5,544 nucleotides of DNA from Actinomycetes bacterium. GTDB taxonomy: Bacteria > Actinomycetota > Acidimicrobiia > Acidimicrobiales > RAAP-2. Of the stretch, positions 1-5,365 are shown piece by piece. Every line of letters starts with the position of its first letter. Within the stretch, counting starts at the first letter, position 1. A model generated the notes under the pieces. That model was given only the letters and a program-made list of their open reading frames with translations, searched no databases and had not been told where the DNA came from. The stretch is taken from the NCBI GenBank assembly GCA_021799915.1, contig JAJYZN010000179.1, forward strand, positions 1 to 5,544. Direction: 5' to 3'. The translations under genes were made by a program, and so were the position numbers.

Positions 1-566
1 CGAGCATGCGCGACCTGGCGGCAGCTGCCAACCTCAACGTGGCGTCGCTGTACCACTACTTCCCGTCCAAGCGGGACCTGCTGGTCGCAGTTCTCGAAGA
101 TCGCGGGTTCATCGCCGGACTGGCAGCGCCGAGCCCGGCTGCGCTCACCCGCGATCCAGCCGATGCTCTGTCCGAGCTGCTCGACGACATCCTGCGCTCG
201 ATGCTCGAGGTGGAGGACTTCATCCGCCTCATGCTCGGCGAAGTGCTCCGCGGTGACGAGACCGCCTTCGCTGTCGGCGCCGAGCTCTTCGCCGCCACCC
301 AGGCATCGCTCGAACGATGGCTGGCCGAGTGCGATCCCCAAGTCTGCGAGGAGACGGGGCCCGCCGCAGTCGCCCGGATGCTGCGAGCGATGGTCGTCGG
401 GCTGTTCTTCGAGCACGTCGCGGGCGTGCTCGACGACGGCGACGACCCGGCGGGGGCGTTCCGGCGGCGGGCCGAGGAGGCGGCGGCGCTGCTTCGCTCC
501 CGGGCCGCCAGCTCCTCATCGGATCCAGGCGATGCTGCTCGCTCGGGCTCCGATCAGGCCAGGTAG
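1..566 (+). CDS. TetR-family transcriptional regulator, 5' end cut by window
   Basis: Dimeric DNA-binding repressor of the TetR family, which usually senses a small ligand through its C-terminal domain. The reading frame (codons from base 3) is open to the left edge, so the true start and first helix lie outside; the ATG at base 6 is internal. The recognition-helix signature is clear: VASLYHYFPSKRDLL at residues 12-26 counted from that ATG, followed by the usual helix into the ligand domain. Residues about 45-165 are an alpha-helical ligand-binding domain (for example the DALSELLDDILRSMLE helix), and the last 20 residues are a Ser/Asp/Arg-rich tail. About 30 N-terminal residues are missing relative to a typical 200-residue member. 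The stop TAG at 564-566 lies 13 bp inside the convergent acyl-CoA ligase gene. Control of that ligase cluster, perhaps with an acyl-CoA ligand, is inference from proximity only. Family assignment is firm; the target is unknown. Confidence 0.9.
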   Translation, partial: SMRDLAAAANLNVASLYHYFPSKRDLLVAVLEDRGFIAGLAAPSPAALTRDPADALSELLDDILRSMLEVEDFIRLMLGEVLRGDETAFAVGAELFAATQASLERWLAECDPQVCEETGPAAVARMLRAMVVGLFFEHVAGVLDDGDDPAGAFRRRAEEAAALLRSRAASSSSDPGDAARSGSDQAR

Positions 567-2122
567 TCCTGTCGCAGCAGGCGCTTCACGACCTTGCCGT
601 TGGGATCCCTCGGCAGCTCGTCGACCAGCTTCCACTCCCTCGGCACCTTGTAGTCGGCGAGGTGCGCTCGGACGTGGCCGGCCAGCTCGTCGACCGACAC
701 CGCGGAGCGTGCCTCGACGACTGCCACCAACTGCTCGCCGTCTCGCTCGTGGGGCACACCGAAGACGGCGCAGTCGACGACTGCCGGGTGGCGGTAGAGG
801 ACCTCTTCGATCTCGCGAGGTGCGACGTTGACCCCGCCCCACAGCACCATGTCCGACGCCCGGTCGGTGATGGTGAGGTAGCCGTCGGCGTCCAGGTGCC
901 CGATGTCCCCGACCGTGAACGCCTCGTCACGCCACGCCTGCGCCGTTGCGTCAGGATCATTGCGGTAGGTGAAACGCTGGGCGCCGGGGGGCTTGATCCA
1001 GATGATCCCGTCGGTCCCGGCCGGCAGCGGCTCGCCGGCCTCGGACAGCACTCGGATCTCGACACCGGGCCACGGACGACCGACGCTGCCGGGGTGCTCC
1101 TTCCACTCGTGCGGGGAGATCCTGGTGGCACCCCCCTCGCTCGCGCCGTAGAGCTCGTGGATCTCGGTGCGGGGGAACGCCTCCATCATGCGGTACTTGA
1201 CCGCGACCGGGCACGGTGCGCCGCCGTGGACGATCAGGCGCAGCGTGGAGACCTCCGCTGCACGGCGCTCCTCCTCGGGGACCTCCAGCAACCGGATGAA
1301 GTGCGCCGGCACCATGAACGAGCGGGTCCCCCCGTATCGGTGCACGGCCCCGAGGAACTCCCGCGCGTCGAACCGATCGAGAAGGACCGTCGTCGCACCG
1401 ACGTACAGAGCGGTGAGGGCCCACCCGGCATGCGCTGCGTGGTAGGCGGGCCCCGACATCACGTAGACGTCGTCCGAGGTCCAGCCCCACAAGGCCGCCT
1501 GGCCTTGCATCCCTGCCCGGCGGGCGGCGAGGTCCCCGAGCCCGCCGTGCACGACGCCCTTGGGGCGGGCGGTGGTCCCCGAGGTGTAGAAGACGAGCTC
1601 GGGCCCCGGACCGCTGTCGAGCGACGGGTCGGCAGGAGAGCGAGCGATCCGATCCTCGTAGCCGCCAAGGGACCGTGGCCGACCACCCGAGGACTGCGGA
1701 CCGCCGGGCGGCTCGTCGGTGAGAAGCGGGGGGGAGCCGATCCCGGCTCGCTGCACGGCCTCGCCGATCACGTCGGCGAGATCGCCGTTCCCCACCACGG
1801 CGCCCACCCCTGCGTCGGCGAGGAGAAAGCTGAGCTCCGAGGCTTTGAGGTGCCAGTTGACCGGGAGGTACGGCGCACCAGCCATGGCCGCCGCGATCGC
1901 CACTTCGAAAGGCTCGAACCCGTTGCGCAGGACTGCCGCCACCGGGCGGCCGGGCCCGGCGCCCATCTCGGCAAGGACCGCGGCCAAGCGCCGCGCCCGG
2001 TCGTCGAGCTCACCGTAGGTGCGCATCCGCTCTCCCACCACGAGCGCCGCGTGCTCCGGCTGCCGGTGGGCGTGGGACGTGACGCCTTGCTCCGCCGCTG
2101 CTCCGCCGGCTGTCGTGCCCAC
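554..2122 (-). CDS. AMP-forming acyl-CoA synthetase (FadD-like, ANL superfamily)
   Basis: Activates a carboxylic acid with ATP to an acyl-adenylate and transfers it to coenzyme A; probably cytosolic or membrane-peripheral. From the GTG at 2122 it is 522 residues, normal for the family. All core motifs are intact: P-loop YTSGTTARPKG at about 179-189, YGASEGG at 325-331, the FTVGDIGHLD adenosine-ribose aspartate region at 402-411, hinge TDRASDMVLWGGVN at 419-432, and the C-terminal PNGK with catalytic Lys near 510. The open frame extends upstream to 2308, but that part is antisense to the SRPBCC gene and lacks family similarity. The GTG at 2120-2122 gives an N-terminus that soon reaches the expected HAALVVGERMRTYGELD-type segment. 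A second GTG at 2138-2140 would add six residues. No Shine-Dalgarno is visible. It is divergent from SRPBCC/PaaK-like genes and convergent with TetR. The substrate (fatty, steroid or aromatic acid) cannot be decided. Confidence 0.92.
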   Translation of the reverse strand: MGTTAGGAAAEQGVTSHAHRQPEHAALVVGERMRTYGELDDRARRLAAVLAEMGAGPGRPVAAVLRNGFEPFEVAIAAAMAGAPYLPVNWHLKASELSFLLADAGVGAVVGNGDLADVIGEAVQRAGIGSPPLLTDEPPGGPQSSGGRPRSLGGYEDRIARSPADPSLDSGPGPELVFYTSGTTARPKGVVHGGLGDLAARRAGMQGQAALWGWTSDDVYVMSGPAYHAAHAGWALTALYVGATTVLLDRFDAREFLGAVHRYGGTRSFMVPAHFIRLLEVPEEERRAAEVSTLRLIVHGGAPCPVAVKYRMMEAFPRTEIHELYGASEGGATRISPHEWKEHPGSVGRPWPGVEIRVLSEAGEPLPAGTDGIIWIKPPGAQRFTYRNDPDATAQAWRDEAFTVGDIGHLDADGYLTITDRASDMVLWGGVNVAPREIEEVLYRHPAVVDCAVFGVPHERDGEQLVAVVEARSAVSVDELAGHVRAHLADYKVPREWKLVDELPRDPNGKVVKRLLRQDYLA

Positions 2123-2130
2123 GATGCGCG

Positions 2131-2136
2131 AAGGTA
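2131..2136 (-). promoter_or_regulatory. Possible -10 element of the acyl-CoA ligase gene
   Basis: On the minus strand the hexamer TACCTT fits the actinobacterial TANNNT -10 pattern and ends 8 nt before the GTG at 2122. Transcription would then start within one or two bases of the start codon, giving a leaderless or nearly leaderless mRNA. This agrees with the absence of a Shine-Dalgarno sequence. No convincing -35 hexamer is seen at 16-18 nt upstream. Assigned by eye; a chance match is possible. Confidence 0.35.
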
Positions 2137-2152
2137 GCACCGACGTGTTGCC
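2133..2152. promoter_or_regulatory. Imperfect inverted repeat, candidate operator in divergent promoter region
   Basis: Half-sites GGTAGCAC (2133-2140) and GTGTTGCC (2145-2152) flank the spacer CGAC. They match in 6 of 8 paired positions, and the two exceptions are G/T oppositions. The 20-bp dyad lies in the 58-bp region between the divergent ligase and SRPBCC genes and overlaps the ligase -10-like hexamer, a suitable place for a repressor. It does not resemble the KstR or KstR2 operator patterns I know. Binding by the nearby TetR protein is inference. Confidence 0.35.
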
Positions 2153-2177
2153 GGGTCCGGGGGTGGAAGGGTAAGCA
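2148..2177 (+). promoter_or_regulatory. Weak promoter candidate for the SRPBCC gene
   Basis: TTGCCG (2148-2153) resembles a -35 box and is followed after 18 bp by TAAGCA (2172-2177), a -10-like hexamer lacking the final T. If used, transcription would begin at about the ATG at 2184, favouring that codon over the GTG at 2181. The match is poor, and it is listed because this 58-bp region must hold a + strand promoter unless the operon is read from elsewhere. Confidence 0.22.
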
Positions 2178-2180
2178 AGG

Positions 2181-2654
2181 GTGATGACGAAGCCCGACGC
2201 CGAGGAGACCGTAGAGATTGCCGCGCCGGCACCGGACGTCTGGGCGTTGCGCCTCGATTTCACCAGGCTTCCCGAGTACAACCCCGACGTGAGCGAGGTG
2301 AACCGCATCCGTTCTGGCTCGGGGATCGGTGGCGAGCTGGGTGCTGGGGCGTGCTACCGGTTCGTCCTGGCGACCTCCCACGGGCCTCACCCCGTCGAGC
2401 TCGCCGTCAGCTCGGTCGTCGAGGACCGCGAGGTGGTCGCGACCATGGACGGGGCGCTGAGAGCCCGGGAGGCCTTCCAGGTGGAGGCTCTCAGCCCCGT
2501 ACGGTGCCGGGCGAGCCTCGCACTCTGGCTGGAGCTGCCCGCAGGGATCGCCCCGGAGGTGGCCGAGGGCGTCGTGGAGGGTGGGAGGCGTCAGATCCGA
2601 GCCGAGCTGGACCGCATGAACGAGGTGCTTTCGGCTCCGGCTGCGCCGGCATGA
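2181..2654 (+). CDS. SRPBCC (START/Bet v1-fold) family protein
   Basis: Small helix-grip protein with a deep cavity for a hydrophobic ligand. Family members include polyketide cyclases, aromatase-like and lipid-binding proteins, and many of unknown role. The 157 residues match one domain. Strand 1 and the following helix pair are seen as ETVEIAAPAPDVWALRLDF (about 9-27), with the typical LPEYNPDV at 30-37. A run of strands covers about 57-120, and a long C-terminal helix at about 125-150 contains GRRQIRAELDRMNEVL and closes the cavity. The start is GTG 2181 or the next codon, ATG 2184; GGAAGG at 2165-2170 is a possible but distant ribosome site. It is the first gene of a likely two-gene operon, 16 bp before the PaaK-like ligase and divergent from the acyl-CoA ligase, so it may bind a substrate or product of one of them (inference). 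No catalytic residues can be assigned. Confidence 0.85.
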   Translation: MMTKPDAEETVEIAAPAPDVWALRLDFTRLPEYNPDVSEVNRIRSGSGIGGELGAGACYRFVLATSHGPHPVELAVSSVVEDREVVATMDGALRAREAFQVEALSPVRCRASLALWLELPAGIAPEVAEGVVEGGRRQIRAELDRMNEVLSAPAAPA

Positions 2655-2674
2655 GCCCGGCTGTGCCAACATGA
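2637..2674 (+). repeat. Short tandem duplication at the SRPBCC/PaaK-like gene junction
   Basis: Bases 2637-2654 and 2657-2674 are two 18-bp copies, 20 bp apart, identical at 15 of 18 positions. Both end in ATGA. In the first copy this ATGA holds the TGA stop of the SRPBCC gene; in the second it holds the ATG of the ligase gene. A local duplication could have turned a 4-bp ATGA stop/start overlap into the present 16-bp gap. Confidence 0.5.
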
Positions 2675-4032
2675 CAGCCATGTCAGGTCCCGACTCGGTC
2701 TCGACTCCCCCGTTCGCCCCCGGCATGCTCGGACCGATCCCCCGCGATCCGGGCCAGGCGCTCTGGGACCCCGACAAGCAGGCGATGGACCCGGAACGGC
2801 GGCGCCATCTCCAAGACCAGCGAGTGAGGGATCTCGTCACCCGGGTCATCGAGACGCCGGTGCCCCTGTTCAAGGACAAGCTCGCCGCAGCCGGCGTTCA
2901 CAGTCCCGAGGACGTGAGCGGCGTCGACGATCTCTGGAGGATCCCCCTCACTGTGAAGCAGGACCTCCGGGACTCGGAGGCCGCTGCACCGCCGTGGGGT
3001 ACGTACCGCTTCACCGATCCCCGAGACGGCGTGCGTCTCGGGACGTCGACCGGGACCACCGGGCAGCCGACCATCACGATCTGGACCCGCAAGGACCTCT
3101 GGGTCGAGTACGAGTCAGGCGCCCGCAACTGGTGGCGGATGGGCTACCGCCCCGGGATGATCGTGACCCACGCCCATCCGGCCTACCTCTACGGAGGCGG
3201 ACAGATGCTCCAGGGAACCTACGAGTACCTCGGGCTGCTGAGCCTGTGGGTGCCGCCGCCCGACACCGACGAGCTGGCCGAGCAGGCCGTCCGCTTCTGG
3301 ACGCGGGTGACCCCGGACATCCCTTTCATGGGCTTCGCCACCGGGCGCTTCCTCGAGGTCGCCAACAAGTTGGGCATCCCTCTCGAAGACGCAGGCCTCA
3401 CGGGCCTCAAAGCGCCACCGGGCTTCGGGATGGGTCGTGGCGGCATGCCTCTCATGACGGCGGGAGCCGAGTGCTACGCATACGTCGGCGGCCCGTGCGG
3501 GCAGTCGCCGGGCGCCCACATTCACGAGGACTGGGCCGTGGTCCAGGCCGTCGACCCGGCCACCGGGCGCGAAGTCCCCGACGGCGAGTGGGGCAACCTC
3601 ACCGTGACCACCCTGGATCGGGACAACGGCCTGCTGCGCTACGACCTCGAGGAGGCCTGTGCCATCCTGCGCGAGCCGTGCCCGTGCGGGGAGACCTCCA
3701 TCCGCGGCCTGTGGGGCGGGAGGTTCAAGGATCTGCTCACCTGTCAGGGCACCCGGTTCCAGCTCAACGAGCTCGAGTCGGTGCTGCGCGGCATCGAAGA
3801 GCTGAGCCGCCCTTCACTCGAGTACCAGGTGGTCCAGCCCGACGGCAGCGACACCCCGCTCAAAGTGCGCGTAGAAGTGGCATCGGAGGATGCAGACCTG
3901 CGACGCCGGGCTGCCGAGCGCCTCGCTGCCGACGTCAAGGCGGCGCTCGGCGTGGTCGTGGACGCCGAGCTCCTCGATCGCGACACCATCCCCCGGGCCG
4001 GCTACAAAGCGACCCGGATCGTCGACTCTTGA
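2671..4032 (+). CDS. PaaK-like adenylate-forming CoA ligase (phenylacetate-CoA ligase family)
   Basis: Probable ATP-dependent ligase that adenylates a carboxylate and joins it to CoA, of the PaaK branch of the ANL superfamily. Its 453 residues are slightly longer than the usual 430-440. The N-terminal part (about 25-120) is of PaaK type. The nucleotide loop is GTSTGTTGQPT at 124-134. A metal/adenine-site region, with Glu267, Cys276 and the GAHIHED block at 281-287, corresponds to the Cys and G-x-H-x-x-E-D of PaaK. Then come RYDLEE at 323-328, CPCGET at 337-342 and a final PRAGYKATRIVD with the presumed catalytic Lys446. The hinge differs: GGRFKDLLTCQG at 349-360 replaces the usual GR-x-DD and RGVN pattern, so the substrate may not be phenylacetate. 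Starts at ATG 2671 or ATG 2680; neither has a clear ribosome site, which suggests translational coupling to the SRPBCC gene. The rest of a paa pathway is not in view, so no symbol is given. Confidence 0.87.
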   Translation: MTAMSGPDSVSTPPFAPGMLGPIPRDPGQALWDPDKQAMDPERRRHLQDQRVRDLVTRVIETPVPLFKDKLAAAGVHSPEDVSGVDDLWRIPLTVKQDLRDSEAAAPPWGTYRFTDPRDGVRLGTSTGTTGQPTITIWTRKDLWVEYESGARNWWRMGYRPGMIVTHAHPAYLYGGGQMLQGTYEYLGLLSLWVPPPDTDELAEQAVRFWTRVTPDIPFMGFATGRFLEVANKLGIPLEDAGLTGLKAPPGFGMGRGGMPLMTAGAECYAYVGGPCGQSPGAHIHEDWAVVQAVDPATGREVPDGEWGNLTVTTLDRDNGLLRYDLEEACAILREPCPCGETSIRGLWGGRFKDLLTCQGTRFQLNELESVLRGIEELSRPSLEYQVVQPDGSDTPLKVRVEVASEDADLRRRAAERLAADVKAALGVVVDAELLDRDTIPRAGYKATRIVDS

Positions 4033-4033
4033 A

Positions 4034-4066
4034 CGGGCTCCATCGGCCCGAGCCGCGCTGATGGAG
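4034..4066. terminator. Possible hairpin(s) between convergent genes
   Basis: The 43-bp gap between the PaaK-like stop and the small minus-strand gene can form either of two mutually exclusive stems. One is CGGGC (4034-4038) with GCCCG (4046-4050) around a 7-nt loop; the other is CTCCATC (4038-4044) with GATGGAG (4060-4066). There is no T tract on either side, so this is not a standard intrinsic terminator. Its position between converging genes is the main argument. Confidence 0.3.
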
Positions 4067-4075
4067 GCACGCCGA

Positions 4076-4354
4076 TCAGAGGTCCGAGTCGCGGGCGCGG
4101 CCAACCTCTTGGACCTCGCGCACCGCCGTCGTGCGGAACCCGAGGCTCGTCTCGGTGGCGCCTGCGACCTCGGTAGCCCAGTAGACGACCATCGCCTTGC
4201 CGAGCACGGGGCCGTCGATGGCGATGAACCGGCGCCAGATCCCGTCCTGGGGCTGGGTGTCGGCCGGGCCGTGGCGACCGTGGACGCGCCGGATCTGCTT
4301 CCCGTCGCAGTCGACGTCGTAGACCGATCCGGACTCGGTACGGACTCGCAGCAC
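4076..4354 (-). CDS. Small uncharacterised protein, 92 residues
   Basis: I do not recognise the family. From the GTG at 4352-4354 the protein begins MLRVRTESGSVYDVD and looks like a compact beta-rich domain. Alternating hydrophobic stretches recur (VRTESGSVYDVD, WRRFIAIDG, KAMVVYWATE, ETSLGFRTTAVREV), with a basic turn at KQIRRVHGRHG. The last residues are charged, and there is no signal peptide or membrane segment. The frame is open to a TTG at 4402, which would add 16 residues of Ala/Thr/Pro-rich sequence. I prefer the GTG because the added part looks non-structural and a -10-like hexamer lies 7 nt before it. The composition looks like a real protein, unlike the Arg-rich shadow frames around it. 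It is convergent with the PaaK-like gene and divergent from DedA, so it is probably transcribed alone. The gene is probably real; its function is unknown. Confidence 0.7.
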   Translation of the reverse strand: MLRVRTESGSVYDVDCDGKQIRRVHGRHGPADTQPQDGIWRRFIAIDGPVLGKAMVVYWATEVAGATETSLGFRTTAVREVQEVGRARDSDL

Positions 4355-4361
4355 GCCCCGG

Positions 4362-4367
4362 AGTGTA
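4362..4367 (-). promoter_or_regulatory. Possible -10 element for leaderless small-protein gene
   Basis: The minus-strand hexamer TACACT fits TANNNT and ends 7 nt before the GTG at 4354, which would place the transcription start at or beside the first base of the start codon. Leaderless GTG/ATG genes with this geometry are common in actinobacteria. No matching -35 box was found. This element would fall inside the coding region if the TTG at 4402 were the true start. Confidence 0.4.
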
Positions 4368-4434
4368 GGGCCGGTCGCCGCCTGAGGAGAGGCTGTGGCC
4401 AATTGTCGCAGGATGGAGCGGCGGGGCGGCTAGA

Positions 4435-4441
4435 AAGGGGG
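4435..4441 (+). promoter_or_regulatory. Ribosome binding site of the DedA gene
   Basis: The purine tract AAGGGGG ends 5 nt before the ATG at 4447 and sits at normal Shine-Dalgarno spacing, fixing the DedA start. It is the only clear Shine-Dalgarno in the window; the other starts seen here lack one. Confidence 0.65.
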
Positions 4442-4446
4442 CTTCC

Positions 4447-5268
4447 ATGGAACATTTTCTCTCCCACTGGGGCTACCTGGCGCTGTTCGCGTTCAACTTC
4501 ACCTCGGCGCTCGGGATCCCGGTCGGCTCGGAGCCGGCCATGGGCTACGCCGGCGCGCTGGCCAGTGGGGAGCTGACCGCCCACGGCGACCCCCATCTCC
4601 AGCTCGGGATCGTGATACTCGTCGCGATCGCCGGGGACACCGCGGGGTCGGTCGCCGGGTACTCGATCGGCCGGTTCGGGGGGCGGCCCCTCATCGACCG
4701 TCTCGGTCGCTTCATCCTGCTCACCCACCGCGACTTGGACCGGGCCGAGGCGTGGTTCGAGCGCCGAGGCGATCCATTCGTCTTCGTCGGCCGGCTCATC
4801 CCGCTCCTGCGCTCCTTCGTCTCTTTGGCCGCCGGTATCGGGGAGATGGCGTTCGGCACCTTTCTCGCCTTCACGCTCCTCGGGGTCGCGATCTATGACG
4901 CCGCCATCTGCAGCATCGGCTATGCCCTCGGAAGCGGTTGGGACCACGTGATCAAGGCCTTTAGCGATGCCGGCTACGTGGTGGCCGCACTCGTCGTCTT
5001 GGGCGTGGTCGGTGTCATCCTCCACCGGGTGAGTGTCATCCGAGCCGAGAACAGCGGTCGTGCCCCGTCAGGACAGCGAGGCCGCCATGCGCCGGGCGCG
5101 GCCGGTGGCGAGCGGGCCGACGGGAATGTCGGTTCGGGGTTCCAGCCTGTGGGGAGTGCGACCGCCGCCGCGCTCACGGACGTGACGCGGGAGCCCCTCC
5201 GCCCGCACGAGCACAGCCACGTGAAGGTGCGGCCACCGGTCCGCCCGGAGACCGAACCGGCCGACTGA
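4447..5268 (+). CDS. DedA-family integral membrane protein with long polar C-terminal tail
   Basis: Polytopic inner-membrane protein of the DedA (SNARE-associated, VTT domain) family. Some members, such as Bacillus UptA, recycle the cell-wall carrier undecaprenyl phosphate; others affect membrane potential and envelope stress. The DedA core covers about residues 1-198 of 273. It shows a re-entrant/helical start with IPVGSEPAMGYAGALA (24-39, Glu29), AIAGDTAGSVAGYSIGR (60-76), the FERRG amphipathic segment at 104-108, and the signature VGRLIPLLRSF at 114-124. Arg116 and Arg122 there are spaced as the essential arginines of E. coli YqjA. GVAIYDAAICSIGYALG (146-162) and a last helix at about 173-192 follow. 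The remaining 75 residues are Gly/Ala/Pro/Arg-rich with a His-containing patch (PHEHSH) and look disordered and cytoplasmic; most DedA proteins lack such a tail. Divergent from the small protein gene and probably monocistronic. The lipid substrate is inference. Confidence 0.9.
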   Translation: MEHFLSHWGYLALFAFNFTSALGIPVGSEPAMGYAGALASGELTAHGDPHLQLGIVILVAIAGDTAGSVAGYSIGRFGGRPLIDRLGRFILLTHRDLDRAEAWFERRGDPFVFVGRLIPLLRSFVSLAAGIGEMAFGTFLAFTLLGVAIYDAAICSIGYALGSGWDHVIKAFSDAGYVVAALVVLGVVGVILHRVSVIRAENSGRAPSGQRGRHAPGAAGGERADGNVGSGFQPVGSATAAALTDVTREPLRPHEHSHVKVRPPVRPETEPAD

Positions 5269-5348
5269 GCTCGGGGGACCCAGGTGCTCGGGGGACCCAG
5301 GTGCTCAGGGGACCCAGGTGCTCGGGGAACCCAGGTGCTCGGGGGACC
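5269..5348. repeat. 17-bp direct tandem repeat, about 4.7 copies
   Basis: Consensus GCTCGGGGGACCCAGGT. Units 1 (5269-5285) and 2 (5286-5302) are identical. Unit 3 (5303-5319) has G to A at position 5, unit 4 (5320-5336) has G to A at position 9, and unit 5 (5337-5348) is cut after 12 bases. The array starts on the base after the DedA stop and ends 6 bp before the stop of the gene on the other strand. The period is not a multiple of three, so it does not encode a peptide repeat. Every unit holds a G run of 4-5 and most hold GGGACCC. Its role is unknown; replication slippage could change the copy number. Confidence 0.93.
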
Positions 5349-5365
5349 AGCCCCTCAGGTCCTTT
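5341..5365. terminator. Possible hairpin between convergent DedA and right-edge gene
   Basis: GGACC (5344-5348) can pair with GGTCC (5358-5362) around a 9-nt loop. Up to three G-T wobble pairs at 5341-5343 and 5363-5365 extend the stem, and a short TTT follows on the + strand. An alternative smaller stem is GGGG/CCCC at 5342-5345 and 5351-5354. It lies over the stop codon of the minus-strand gene and could end transcription from either side, but the U tract is too short for a confident call. Confidence 0.3.

Noticed and set aside
541..566. Short stem TCGG/CCGA at 543-553 as a terminator between TetR and ligase.
   Set aside because: A 4-bp stem with a 3-nt loop and no T tract is expected by chance in this GC-rich sequence.
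317..2137. A 606-codon + strand ORF covering the whole acyl-CoA ligase gene on the opposite strand.
   Set aside because: Although longer than the ligase, it is a GC-rich antisense shadow: Arg/Gly/Pro/Val-rich, no recognisable domain, and it overlaps both TetR and a ligase with all family motifs intact.
2123..2308. N-terminal extension of the acyl-CoA ligase to an ATG at 2308.
   Set aside because: The extra 62 residues are antisense to the start of the SRPBCC gene, Ser/Thr/Gly-rich and unlike the family; the GTG at 2122 fits the usual N-terminus.
2010..2879. A 289-codon minus-strand ORF across the SRPBCC gene and the PaaK-like N-terminus.
   Set aside because: It is antisense to two genes with clear families and has the composition of a shadow frame.
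4391..4410. Partial palindrome around CAATTG upstream of DedA.
   Set aside because: Outside the six central bases the symmetry breaks down, so it is not supported as an operator.
3890..4576. A 228-codon + strand ORF over the small minus-strand gene.
   Set aside because: It overlaps the PaaK-like end and the DedA start in another frame and has Arg/Ala-rich shadow composition.
3814..5025. A 403-codon minus-strand ORF spanning the PaaK-like end, the small gene and DedA.
   Set aside because: Acidic/Arg-rich translation changes character along its length and is antisense to DedA helices; no domain is seen.
5269..5348. CRISPR array or replication iterons.
   Set aside because: The 17-bp units are directly adjacent with no spacers, no cas genes are present, and there is no Rep gene or AT-rich region beside them.
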